DNA from: Psychromarinibacter halotolerans
Lineage (GTDB): Bacteria > Pseudomonadota > Alphaproteobacteria > Rhodobacterales > Rhodobacteraceae
Direction of reading: 5' to 3'
NCBI RefSeq assembly: GCF_029168315.1
Contig: NZ_JARGYD010000002.1
Span: 558,001 to 622,000 of the forward strand
DNA: 64,000 nucleotides
Shown here: positions 50,741-59,272 of the stretch, one piece after another
Numbering within the stretch: the stretch's first letter is position 1
Layout: every line of letters starts with the position of its first letter
The notes under the pieces: model-generated
Seen by the model: only the letters and a program-made list of their open reading frames with translations
What the model was told of the DNA's origin: nothing
Database searches by the model: none
Translations under genes and position numbers: made by a program

Positions 50741-52069
50741 TCAGGCCGGTGCGAGGCCGGCCAGCAACGTGGCGACAGGCAGCGCGGGATCGGCGGTTTC
50801 TAGGGAAAGCAGCATGTCGAGCGCACCAGAGCGCCCGACGCAGTCGGTGAATTTCGGCGTGAGCCGGGCAAAGGGCGTATCCCCGGCGCGCATCTCGGGC
50901 GGGTCGGGCAGCGGCCTGACGTCTTGCGTGCCGTTTGCCCATGTCAGCCGCGCAGTCGGGGTCGTGCCCGGTGCGCAGCTTGCAAGGCAGGCCCGCTGTG
51001 CCAGCGCCAGCCTGTCGGGGTCCTGCCGGGCGGCATCGTCGAATGCCAGCAGCCCCGGCGCCCCGTGCAAGATCGCCGAGGCAAAGCAGAACGGGATCGA
51101 GAACTTCGCCGCGATGGCCGTCGTGGGGCGGATGCGGTCGGCCCGTGGCGAGAACAGCATGTCGTCCGGCGGGGCCACGTCGAAGGCCACATCGTGCAGG
51201 TCCGCCGGGGCGACGCCCTGCGCCCGCAGGTCCAACGCCAGCGCGATGGCGCGATGGGTCCCCCGGCAGCAGGGCCACGGCTTTAGCGTTACGTCCGTCG
51301 CCAGCACCGGGTTTCCAACGTCCGCGAAGGGTGCGGGGTCGGGCGCGGCACCGGTCATCATGTGAACAAGGCCACCGTCTTCCGCCACCGGGTCGGTCGT
51401 GCCGGTGACCCCGGCCTGCGCCAGCATCACCGCCTCGGTCGCGGCGCGCGCGGCGAACCCGTCGCGGACGGCGCGCAGATCGCTTGCGGGGCTGCGTTTC
51501 AAGGCATCGCTCAGGGCGAATTGCGCCTGTGTTAGAGACAGTGCAGTAACGGTCCGTTCGTCATCCAGACCCAGAAGCAGCGTGCCGGCGAACGCCGCAC
51601 CGAAGGCGCCGATCATCGGCGGGTGATACCAGCCGCGCGTCGCCGGATCGCGCGTCAGCGACAACCCGATGCGGCAGGCAAGATCGGCGCCAAGGATCAA
51701 GGCGCGAAGCACCTCTGCCAGCGGCTTGTCCGGCCCCAGCGCCAAAACGGTCGGGATCACCGCCGCGTTCACATGGAGGCCGGCGCGGTCGAAGGTGTCC
51801 TCGAAATCCAGCGCATGGGCCAGCGCGCCATTGGCCAGCGCGGCGGCCGGGGCCGGGGCGGTTCCCCCCGCCAGCAGCGGCGCGGGGCCGTGCCCGTACA
51901 GCCGCGCCTGCGTCTGGAACGGCTGGACCGCAGGTTCAAGCCGCAGGGCGCCAAGCATCACGGCCAGCCCATCCGCCAGACACAGCCGCGCCGCGTGCTG
52001 TGCGCTGGGCGCAAGGGCGTCCCACGACACGGCCCGCGACCGTGCGGCGATATCCAGCGTTACGGTCAT
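50741..52069 (-). CDS. MmgE/PrpD family protein
   Basis: The 442-residue protein matches MmgE/PrpD: LANGALAHALDFEDTFDRAGLHVNAAVIPT, LILGADLACRIGLSLT, WYHPPMIGAFGAAFAGTLLLGLD, and KPWPCCRGTHRAIALAL. The family includes 2-methylcitrate dehydratase, cis-aconitate decarboxylase and iminodisuccinate epimerase. No methylcitrate-cycle partner is nearby, so a dehydration, epimerisation or decarboxylation of the imported substrate is more likely. Its start is coupled to the CapA-like gene by ATGA; the P450 follows 17 bp downstream. Confidence 0.9.
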   Translation of the reverse strand: MTVTLDIAARSRAVSWDALAPSAQHAARLCLADGLAVMLGALRLEPAVQPFQTQARLYGHGPAPLLAGGTAPAPAAALANGALAHALDFEDTFDRAGLHVNAAVIPTVLALGPDKPLAEVLRALILGADLACRIGLSLTRDPATRGWYHPPMIGAFGAAFAGTLLLGLDDERTVTALSLTQAQFALSDALKRSPASDLRAVRDGFAARAATEAVMLAQAGVTGTTDPVAEDGGLVHMMTGAAPDPAPFADVGNPVLATDVTLKPWPCCRGTHRAIALALDLRAQGVAPADLHDVAFDVAPPDDMLFSPRADRIRPTTAIAAKFSIPFCFASAILHGAPGLLAFDDAARQDPDRLALAQRACLASCAPGTTPTARLTWANGTQDVRPLPDPPEMRAGDTPFARLTPKFTDCVGRSGALDMLLSLETADPALPVATLLAGLAPA

Positions 52070-53181
52070 GCTGGATCGGGCCGGATCGTGTCGCCATCCG
52101 CGCGATAGCGCATGGGCAGGCCCGCGGTCTCGGTGATCTCGCGCAGATACGACAGGATGCGGTCGAACTCTGGTTCGGAGGCCGACACGAAGCGGGGGGC
52201 AGAGTCCCGGTCGATCCAGACCGGAAGCAGCGTCAGATCCGCCACGCCACCAGACGTCAGCGTGGCCTCGACGGCGATGCTCATGCGCGAGTCCGGCGGG
52301 AAATTATAAGAAGAGGTGAAATCCGGCTCCCACCCCGGTGACAGAGACTGAATCTCGCGAAATCCACGCCCCGCCGCGTGTTCCGGCGTCATCCAGAGAT
52401 CCAGAGCGAAGTTGGCCAGCGAATGAACGATCGGCTTGCCGTTGTGGAACTCCATCCCCTTGAGGATGTGCGCGTGACAGCCCAGCACCATGTCGGCCCC
52501 CGCGTCGATCGCGGCGCGGCCAACGTCGCGCTGATAGTCGGGGATCACCGCCGGAACGAAGTGGATGCCCGCGTGATGCGACAGGATCACCACGTCGACC
52601 CGATCCTTCAGCGCCCGGATCGAGCCTGTCAGCGCGGCAAGGTCTTCGCGATGCGGGAAGGTGTGGACGCGCGCGGGCGTGCCGGGCTGGTCGTGTTCGA
52701 TCTGCTCATAGACGGTGTGGCCCCGCATCGGTGCGCAGCCGGGCTTGTCGTCATCCGCCCAGTAGTTCTGGGGCAGGATCGAATTGACCGCCAGAAACCC
52801 CACGGTGACGCCGCCGTGTTGTTCGATCACCGGGGCGCGGGCCTGCATGATGTTCGCCCCGGCCCCCATATGGCGCGCGCCTGCGCGGTCCAGATTGGCA
52901 AGCGTGTCGAACATCCCCTCGGGGCCCCAGTCCATCGTGTGGTTTCCGGCGAAGGACACGATGCTCAGCCCGGTCCCGACCAGCGCATCGGCGATCTCGG
53001 GCTTTCCGCGCACGGTATGACGAGCCTGCGGCACGCGCTGACCACGGGTCGTCAGGTTCACCTCTAGCTGGCAATAGCCAAGATCGGCGGCGCGGATTCG
53101 GTCCCTAACATGGGCAAAGATGCTGGCCGGGTCGTCCCGGTCGGGCGCGACGTCGCCCACGGCGATGAAGCGACAGGTCAT
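52066..53181 (-). CDS. CapA-family (PGA_cap) metallophosphatase-fold protein
   Basis: The 371-residue protein has the calcineurin-like fold of CapA/PgsA: FIAVGDVAPD at the N terminus, SFAGNHTMDWGPEGMFDTL, VVILSHHAGIHFVPA, and MVLGCHAHILKGMEFHNGKPIVHSLANFALD. CapA works in poly-gamma-glutamate export or hydrolysis, but no CapB/CapC gene is present and no signal peptide or membrane anchor is seen. ATGA overlaps on both sides tie it to the ABC ATPase and the PrpD gene, suggesting a cytoplasmic hydrolase for the imported compound. Reaction unknown. Confidence 0.9.
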   Translation of the reverse strand: MTCRFIAVGDVAPDRDDPASIFAHVRDRIRAADLGYCQLEVNLTTRGQRVPQARHTVRGKPEIADALVGTGLSIVSFAGNHTMDWGPEGMFDTLANLDRAGARHMGAGANIMQARAPVIEQHGGVTVGFLAVNSILPQNYWADDDKPGCAPMRGHTVYEQIEHDQPGTPARVHTFPHREDLAALTGSIRALKDRVDVVILSHHAGIHFVPAVIPDYQRDVGRAAIDAGADMVLGCHAHILKGMEFHNGKPIVHSLANFALDLWMTPEHAAGRGFREIQSLSPGWEPDFTSSYNFPPDSRMSIAVEATLTSGGVADLTLLPVWIDRDSAPRFVSASEPEFDRILSYLREITETAGLPMRYRADGDTIRPDPA

Positions 53182-54122
53182 GACCAGCCCCCGTCGTGGA
53201 CCATGTGACAGGCGACGCCGTCCCGCGCCTCGGGGCGTTGTGCCTTGCAGATGTCGCGCGCGAAGGGGCAGCGCGTGTGATAGGCGCAACCCGGCGGAGG
53301 CGACAGCGGCGAGGGGATTTCCCCCTTCGGCGGCACGGCCACGCCCTGCGCATCCGGGTCGGCGGGAAGCGTCGCCGCCAGCAGAGCCTGCGTGTAGGGG
53401 TGTCGCGGCGCGGTGCAGATCTGTGCCGCCGGGCCGCGTTCGACGATGCGGCCAAGGTAGATCACAACCACCTCGTCGCACATGAACCGGACGGTCGCGA
53501 GGTCATGGCTGACGAACAGCGTGCCCAGCCCGTATTCGTCGCGCAGGTCCTTCAACGTGTTCAGGATCTGCGCCCGGATCGAGATGTCCTGCGACGACAC
53601 CGGTTCGTCCAAAAGCATCAGTTCGGGTTTCGACGCCAGCGCCCGCGCTATGGCGATGCGCTGCCTTTGCCCGCCAGAGAACTCGGCCGGCAGCCGGTCG
53701 CCGTCGCGCGCCGAAAGGCCGACCGCTTCAAGCACCTCGTCGACCCGGGCGTCGATCTGCGCACGGCCAAGGTCGGTGTTCGCCGCCAGCGGTTCGCGGA
53801 TGATCCGACGCACCCGCAGACGCGGGTTGAGCGAGGAATAGGGGTTCTGGAACACCGGCTGCACGGCCCGGCGAAAGGCGCGGCGTTCGGCGCGGCCTAG
53901 CGCGGACAGGGGCTTGCCCTTGAAGCGGACCTCTCCCGCTGTCGGGCTGTCGAGCATCAGGATCAGCCGGTTCAGGGTCGTCTTGCCGCAGCCCGACTCT
54001 CCGACCACGCCCAGCGACCGGCCCGGCAAGCAGTCTATCGTGACCTCTGTCAGCGCGTGCAGGGGGCCGCCTTTGGTCCGGAACGTGCGGCCCAGCGCAT
54101 GGGTGGACAGGATCGCGGTCAT
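53178..54122 (-). CDS. Peptide-type ABC transporter ATPase (DppF-like)
   Basis: The 314-residue ATPase has Walker A GESGCGKTT, FQNPYSSLNPR, signature FSGGQRQRIA, and LMLLDEPVSSQD, where the usual T-S-A-L-D reads V-S-S-Q-D. The oligopeptide-transporter C-terminal Cys region is present (GCAYHTRCPFARDIC). It couples ATP hydrolysis to import with its DppD-like partner. ATGA overlaps on both sides show a single translational unit. Confidence 0.94.
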   Translation of the reverse strand: MTAILSTHALGRTFRTKGGPLHALTEVTIDCLPGRSLGVVGESGCGKTTLNRLILMLDSPTAGEVRFKGKPLSALGRAERRAFRRAVQPVFQNPYSSLNPRLRVRRIIREPLAANTDLGRAQIDARVDEVLEAVGLSARDGDRLPAEFSGGQRQRIAIARALASKPELMLLDEPVSSQDISIRAQILNTLKDLRDEYGLGTLFVSHDLATVRFMCDEVVVIYLGRIVERGPAAQICTAPRHPYTQALLAATLPADPDAQGVAVPPKGEIPSPLSPPPGCAYHTRCPFARDICKAQRPEARDGVACHMVHDGGWS

Positions 54123-55084
54123 GCTACGGCCTCTTGTCGGGCGTGCCAGCAGGCGACGTCATGTCCGGGGGCAAGGGTTTCGGTCGCGGGCGTCTTTTGG
54201 CAGGCCGTGGTCGCCAGCGGGCAGCGCGGATGGAAGGCACAGCCGCCGGGGCGATTGCCGACCGAGGGCGGCGCGCCCTCGATCACCGGAAGCCGGTCGG
54301 GCGCCGTGGCGGTTGACGGCACCGCGGCCAGCAATGCGCGGGTGTAGGGGTGGCGCGGGTTCGCGAAGATCTCGCGCACCGGGCCCGTTTCAACGATGCG
54401 GCCCGCGTACATGACCGCCACGCGGTCGCAGATGCGGGCGACCACGCCGAAATCATGGGTGATGAACAGCATCGCCATGTGATGCGCCGCCTGAAGCGCG
54501 CGCAGCAGTTCAAGAAACTGGAACTGGATCGTCGCATCCAAAGCGGTCGTCGGTTCGTCGCAGATGATCAGGCGCGGTTCTTGCGCCAGACCGATGGCGG
54601 ACACGACTCGTTGGCGCATTCCACCGGACATTTGGTGCGGATAGCTGCGCAGCCGGTCAGCGGGCGAGGGGATGTTGACTTCGGCCAGCGCGGCCTCGGC
54701 GGTGGCTTGCAAGTCGTCGCGCCCGGCGCGGTGCAGCGCCTCTTTCAGCTGGGCACCGATGGAAAAGACGGGGTTCAAAGACGCCATCGGGTCCTGCAGG
54801 ATCATCGAGATTTCGCCGCCCCGCAGCCCGCGCAACTGGCGTGGGCGCATCCGCAGCACGTCATCGCCATCCCACAGGATCCGGCCGGTCGTTCCTTCGG
54901 CCAGCAACGGCGGCGTCAGGCGCAGGACCGACATGCCCAGCGTCGACTTGCCGGACCCGCTTTCGCCCACCAGCCCCAGCGTCTCGCCGGGGCGGACGTC
55001 CAGTGACACGTCGTCCAGGATGGCGGGCGCGCTGCCGCCGGGGCCAAGGCGGACCGACAGGTTGCGGATCGACAGCAGGCTCAT
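54119..55084 (-). CDS. Peptide-type ABC transporter ATPase (DppD-like)
   Basis: The 321-residue ATPase has Walker A GESGSGKST, LQDPMASLNPVF, signature MSGGMRQRV, LIICDEPTTALD and ITHDFGVVA, plus the C-terminal HPYTRALLAAVPS and CAFHPRCPLA region of oligopeptide systems. The start at 55084 overlaps the permease stop (ATGA). Longer in-frame reading upstream overlaps that permease and shows no domain. Confidence 0.94.
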   Translation of the reverse strand: MSLLSIRNLSVRLGPGGSAPAILDDVSLDVRPGETLGLVGESGSGKSTLGMSVLRLTPPLLAEGTTGRILWDGDDVLRMRPRQLRGLRGGEISMILQDPMASLNPVFSIGAQLKEALHRAGRDDLQATAEAALAEVNIPSPADRLRSYPHQMSGGMRQRVVSAIGLAQEPRLIICDEPTTALDATIQFQFLELLRALQAAHHMAMLFITHDFGVVARICDRVAVMYAGRIVETGPVREIFANPRHPYTRALLAAVPSTATAPDRLPVIEGAPPSVGNRPGGCAFHPRCPLATTACQKTPATETLAPGHDVACWHARQEAVA

Positions 55085-55899
55085 GCGGTGCGCCCCCTCA
55101 GGCCGGGATTGATGCGGTCGGTCAGCGCGTCGCCGACGATGTTGACGGCCATGACGACCAGCAGGATCGCGATGCCCGGGAACAGCGACACCCACCACGC
55201 GGTGACGACATAGCTGCGCCCCTCGGCCACCATCGACCCCCACGAGGGGTTCGGCGGCGGCACGCCCACGCCAAGGAAGGACAGCGAGGATTCCAGCACG
55301 ATCACCACGCCCACCTGCAGCGTCGCCACCACGATCAGCGCCGGGGCGATGTTCGGCAGGATGTGCCGCGCGATGATCTGCACATGGGTCAGGCCCGACG
55401 TCCGGGCGAGGTCGACATAGTCCTCGGTCTTGACCCGCAACGTCTCGCCCCGCGCCATGCGGGCGTATTGCGACCAAAGCACCAGCGAAATCACCAGAAC
55501 GATGTTCCCGAAGGACGGGCCAGACACGGCGCCGATCAGCAGCGCCAGCAGGATCACGGGCAGCGACAGGGCAAGGTCCACCAGCCGCATCAGCACCCGG
55601 TCCAGCCAGCCGCCGACATAGCCCGACAGGGTACCCACTGCGGTGCCGATGCTGCCCGCGATGGCGATGACGACGGCGCAGACGGTCAGGGAAATCCGTG
55701 CGCCTTCGACGATGCGGGCCAGCATGTCGCGGCCCAGCCGGTCGGTGCCCAGCGGATGTCCGGGCGTTCCCGGCGGATCAAGCCGCGCACGCAGGCTGCC
55801 TTTCAGCGGATCGTGTTCGATCAGATAGGGCCCGACCAGCGCGGTCAGCACGAAGAAGACCAGCAGGACTAGCGCGGCGCGGAAGGTGAAACGCTGCAT
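55081..55899 (-). CDS. Peptide-type ABC transporter permease (DppC-like)
   Basis: The 272-residue inner-membrane permease has HPLGTDRLGRDMLARIVEGARIS, the coupling loop ARTSGLTHVQIIARHILPN, SSLSFLGVGVPPPNPSWG and six hydrophobic stretches. Length is normal, unlike the extended DppC-like permease of the first ABC system in this window. The ATG at 55899 shares one base with the stop of the preceding permease (TGATG). Confidence 0.93.
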   Translation of the reverse strand: MQRFTFRAALVLLVFFVLTALVGPYLIEHDPLKGSLRARLDPPGTPGHPLGTDRLGRDMLARIVEGARISLTVCAVVIAIAGSIGTAVGTLSGYVGGWLDRVLMRLVDLALSLPVILLALLIGAVSGPSFGNIVLVISLVLWSQYARMARGETLRVKTEDYVDLARTSGLTHVQIIARHILPNIAPALIVVATLQVGVVIVLESSLSFLGVGVPPPNPSWGSMVAEGRSYVVTAWWVSLFPGIAILLVVMAVNIVGDALTDRINPGLRGRTA

Positions 55900-56822
55900 C
55901 AGCCCCGGTCCCTCATGCGCGGGTCGATGGCGAGGTACAGCATATCGACGCAGAAATTGGCGAGGATGAAGCACGCGGTGATCACCAGCACCACGGTCTG
56001 GATCACCGGGAAATCACGCGACACAATACTTTCGTAGGCCAGCCGCCCGATGCCCGGCCATGCGAATACCGTCTCGACCACCACCGCGCCGGTAATCATG
56101 GTGGCGAAGAACGCGCCCATGAAGGTCACCACCGGGATCAGGCTGTTGGACAGCGCGTGTTTCAGGATCACGGTCGCCTCGGGCAGGCCCTTGATCCGGG
56201 CCAGCTTGACGTATTCCGAGGCCAGCGCGTCCAGCATCGAGGCGCGCACCAGCCGCAGCACCGCGGCCAGCGTGAAGATGCCCAGCGTCAGCGCGGGCAG
56301 CACGTAATGGGCCGCCGTGCCATAACCCGACGTCGGCAGCAGGCCCCAGTTCACCGACACCACGTAGATCAGCACGATCCCTAGCCAGAACGCTGGGACC
56401 GACTGGCCAAGCAGGGCCACCATGCGCAGGATCACGTCCACGGCGCCGCCCCGCGTGATCGCCGCCAGCACGCCCATCACGATGCCAAGGACCAAGGTAA
56501 ATCCCAGCGCCACACCCGCCAGCGACAGCGAGGCGGGCAGGCGGTCCAGCACCAGTTCCAGCGCATCGCGCCGCCCGGCGGCGACGGACTGGCCGAAATC
56601 GCCCGACACCGCATTGCCAAGGAACGACAGGTACTGCCGCCACAACGGGCGATCCAGCTGGAGCTGCGCGATCAGCTGGTCGCGATCCTCGGCCGTCGCG
56701 CCGTCGCCCAGCAGCAAAGCCACCGGGTCGCCGGTCACCCGGCTGAGGATGAAGATGACAAGGCTCATCAGCAAAAGCGCGGCAAGCGCCTCTGCCAGAC
56801 GGCCCAGGATCAGCTTGGTCAT
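55899..56822 (-). CDS. Peptide-type ABC transporter permease (DppB-like)
   Basis: The 307-residue inner-membrane permease shows FILSRVTGDPVALLLGDGAT, the coupling loop ARIKGLPEATVILKHALSNSLIPVVT, and FAWPGIGRLAYESIVSRDFPV. About six membrane segments are visible. It is separated from the binding-protein gene by 76 bp that contain a strong hairpin, so it may be expressed below the binding protein. Confidence 0.93.
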   Translation of the reverse strand: MTKLILGRLAEALAALLLMSLVIFILSRVTGDPVALLLGDGATAEDRDQLIAQLQLDRPLWRQYLSFLGNAVSGDFGQSVAAGRRDALELVLDRLPASLSLAGVALGFTLVLGIVMGVLAAITRGGAVDVILRMVALLGQSVPAFWLGIVLIYVVSVNWGLLPTSGYGTAAHYVLPALTLGIFTLAAVLRLVRASMLDALASEYVKLARIKGLPEATVILKHALSNSLIPVVTFMGAFFATMITGAVVVETVFAWPGIGRLAYESIVSRDFPVIQTVVLVITACFILANFCVDMLYLAIDPRMRDRG

Positions 56823-56861
56823 GCGGGATCTTTCAATTCAACGGTAGGGGCCAACGATAAA

Positions 56862-56889
56862 GGGCGGGCCGCACAGCGGCGCCCCGCCC
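56862..56889 (-). other. Strong hairpin between binding-protein and permease genes
   Basis: GGGCGGG (56862-56868) pairs with CCCGCCC (56883-56889), extended inside by GCCGC-ACA-GCGGC. On the minus strand TTTATCGTT follows, so partial termination or mRNA protection after the binding-protein gene is likely. Confidence 0.65.
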
Positions 56890-56898
56890 GGGTCGCGG

Positions 56899-58461
56899 TC
56901 ACTCGGCCTTGCCGACCTGATCGAAGTTGTAGACGTAGGACGTGTCGATCGACCAATCCCCGACGTCCGCGCCGACGCCATAGGGCTCGTTCGCCAGCAC
57001 CATGAAGATCGCCCCGGCCTCGTCGCGGATGTACTGGCCGATGTCGGTCAGCTTCTCGCGGCGGGTGTCGCGGTCGGTCTCGGCGGCAAGCGACGCCAGC
57101 TTTTCCTCCAACTCGTCCGAGGTGAAGGATGCGAACAGCGACCGGGTCGAGAATCCCGCCTCGACCCCGTTTTCGGGATTGGCGAAGGGGAACCCCCGGT
57201 GGGTCATCGCGAAATCCAGCTTGCCGCCGCTTGTCCATTCCGACCGGATCGACGGCCAGTCGCCGGGTTCGATGGTGACGTTGATCCCCACATCCGCAAG
57301 GTACAGCGCCGCGGCCTCGGCCATCAGCGGCAGTTCCGCGCCCGGCGTGGTGGTGAAGGTCTTGAGCGTCATGTCGAACCCGTCGGGATAGCCGGCTTCG
57401 GTCAGCAGTTCGCGCGCCTTTTCGGGATCGTAGGGGTAGGGCGGCACGCTGTCCCACGCCGCGACCGGCGTGTCGCCGTTGGCGACGATGCCTTGGCCCG
57501 CGAACAGCTCGTCGATGATCGCCTGCTTGTCGATGGCATAGTTCATCGCCTGCCGCACGCGCCGATCCGCCCACGGCAGATCGGCGTTGAACCGCGCCTC
57601 GTCCGTCTGCACGACGCCGCCCAGACGGATCACCGGCGACCACGTCCGTTCGGCGGACACGATGCCGATGCCCGCGTCCTTCAGCCCGTCGATGCTGTCG
57701 AAACTGACCGGCGCGATGTCCGCTTCGCCGGCGCGCAGCATGGCCACGCGGGTGGCTTCTTCCGGCACCGCGCGAAAGCTGATCGTGCCCCATTCCGGCG
57801 AGACACGCCAATGGTCGCCCGCGCGCCGTGTCATCACGATCTCGGACCCGTCCACGCTGCTTTCCAGCACGTAGGCCCCGGTGCCAACCGGCGGTGCCGT
57901 GTCGGCGGCGTCGCCTTGCGCCTCGATATAGCTTTTGCAGACGATGCCCAACTGCTGCGCTTCGCCGAAGTAACCGGAATCCAGCAGGAAATCCGGCGCC
58001 TTGAGGTTCACCACCACGGTCCGGTCGTCCGGCGCCTCGACCGTGTCGATCACCCGCCGCATGGTCGAGGACGGCCCCGCCCGGCTGTCTTCGTCGATCA
58101 ACCGCTCGATGGAATACTTTACGTCCGCTGCCGTGACATCGCCGCAGCTTTCATCGGAAAACGGCACGCCTTCGCGCAGGGTGAAGGTCCACTTGGTGCC
58201 GTCATCCTCGATCGTCCAGCTTTCGGCCAGACCGGGCTGTGTGTTGCCGTCTGCGTCGAGGTACACAAGGTATTCGTAGACGGTGTCGAGGTAGGTCTTG
58301 CGCTGACCGGACCCGCTCCACGGTGTCATCGTTTGTTCGGAAAAGGTCGGCAGGGCGATCACCAGCGTGTCGTCCTGCGCCTGTGCCGCGACAGGGGCCG
58401 CCAAGGCCACCGCCGCGCATAAAATCGGTCGCGCCAATCGGCTGAATCGGGGTCGGTGCAT
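56899..58461 (-). CDS. ABC transporter substrate-binding protein (family 5)
   Basis: The 520-residue SBP_bac_5 protein has a Sec signal (RPILCAAVALAAPVAAQAQ). The family signature LAESWTIEDDGTKWTFTLREGV is near residue 80, followed by DVKYSIERLID and PVGTGAYVLESS. It heads the eight-gene operon with GGGAGG before the ATG at 58461; a longer in-frame reading runs into the promoter region. The ligand is unknown; peptides, opines and other amides use this family. It is divergent from a GntR gene. Confidence 0.93.
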   Translation of the reverse strand: MHRPRFSRLARPILCAAVALAAPVAAQAQDDTLVIALPTFSEQTMTPWSGSGQRKTYLDTVYEYLVYLDADGNTQPGLAESWTIEDDGTKWTFTLREGVPFSDESCGDVTAADVKYSIERLIDEDSRAGPSSTMRRVIDTVEAPDDRTVVVNLKAPDFLLDSGYFGEAQQLGIVCKSYIEAQGDAADTAPPVGTGAYVLESSVDGSEIVMTRRAGDHWRVSPEWGTISFRAVPEEATRVAMLRAGEADIAPVSFDSIDGLKDAGIGIVSAERTWSPVIRLGGVVQTDEARFNADLPWADRRVRQAMNYAIDKQAIIDELFAGQGIVANGDTPVAAWDSVPPYPYDPEKARELLTEAGYPDGFDMTLKTFTTTPGAELPLMAEAAALYLADVGINVTIEPGDWPSIRSEWTSGGKLDFAMTHRGFPFANPENGVEAGFSTRSLFASFTSDELEEKLASLAAETDRDTRREKLTDIGQYIRDEAGAIFMVLANEPYGVGADVGDWSIDTSYVYNFDQVGKAE

Positions 58462-58501
58462 CGTATCCTCCCTTTGGATGCATGACGGTCCTCCGAATAA
58501 A

Positions 58502-58516
58502 GTTTCCATTGGAAAC
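58502..58516. promoter_or_regulatory. Inverted repeat GTTTCCA-T-TGGAAAC, putative operator
   Basis: A perfect 7-bp dyad with one central base lies between the divergent ABC and GntR genes. A related element precedes the CaiB gene at 60480, and a degenerate one with the same ATAAAGTTTCCA left part precedes the dehydratase-like operon at 61086. Confidence 0.72.
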
Positions 58517-58600
58517 CGTATTTCTGTCAACAATTCTTTTCTGATTCTTGCGTTGCAGGCTGAAAACGGGCCAGTTTGTCGACAAAGCAGAAGGACACCC

Positions 58601-59272
58601 ATGCAAACCGCCGATCCGCCGGGCGCCGCACCCAGCACCGAAGTCATCACTGCCGCGCTTAAGACGCGCATCTTTTCCGGCGCATTGCGGCCCGGTGTGC
58701 GGCTGATCGAGACCGAGCTGGCGGAAGAGTACGGCGTCGGGCGCGGCCGCATTCGCGAGGCCTTTCGCATTCTGGTGGGCGAAGGGCATCTTGTCTCTCA
58801 CGCCAACCGGGGCGTGTTGGTGCGCCGGTACAGCCGCGCCGAGCTGCTGGACATGGGGCGCGCCCGCGAGGTACTGGAAAGCCTTGCCGCGCGGCTTGCG
58901 GCAGAACGCACCCTGACAGAGGACCAGCGCGATGCGTTGCGCGCGGTACAGGACCGGATGGATGCCGCCGAAGCGGCGCAGGATCTTGAGACCTACAGTC
59001 GCGAAAACCGCACCTATCACACGCTGATCGAAACGCTGGCGGACAACGCCCACGTCGCCGACCTGATCGAACGCGTGCGGGTCCCGTACCTTGGCTTGCG
59101 GCTGCCACAGCTTTTCGCGCTGGAACAGTTGCGCCAGTCGAACGAGGGGCACAGGTTCGTCACCTACGCCATCCTTGCAGGCGCGCCGGATGTCGCCGAA
59201 GCGGCGATGCGCAGCCACATCCGGTCGGGCAACGCCCACACCGCCGCGCTTCCGGACGAGATCTTCGACTAG
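58601..59272 (+). CDS. GntR-family regulator (FCD subfamily)
   Basis: The 223-residue regulator has a winged helix (LKTRIFSGALRPGVRLIETELAEEYGVGRGRIREAFRILVGEGHL) and a C-terminal FCD domain (DLETYSRENRTYHTLIE, NEGHRFVTYAIL). AAGGA precedes the ATG at 58601. It is divergent from the ABC/CapA/PrpD/P450 operon across an inverted repeat, so it is a candidate regulator of it. Its TAG lies in CTAG, which is also the stop of the convergent CaiB gene. Confidence 0.92.
   Translation: MQTADPPGAAPSTEVITAALKTRIFSGALRPGVRLIETELAEEYGVGRGRIREAFRILVGEGHLVSHANRGVLVRRYSRAELLDMGRAREVLESLAARLAAERTLTEDQRDALRAVQDRMDAAEAAQDLETYSRENRTYHTLIETLADNAHVADLIERVRVPYLGLRLPQLFALEQLRQSNEGHRFVTYAILAGAPDVAEAAMRSHIRSGNAHTAALPDEIFD

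Noticed and set aside
50724..51278. N-terminal extension of the P450
   Set aside because: It overlaps the PrpD-family gene on the same strand; the P450 start at 50723 has a ribosome site and a normal N terminus.
52066..53181. Capsule (poly-gamma-glutamate) biosynthesis
   Set aside because: CapB and CapC are absent and the gene is coupled to importer and metabolic genes.
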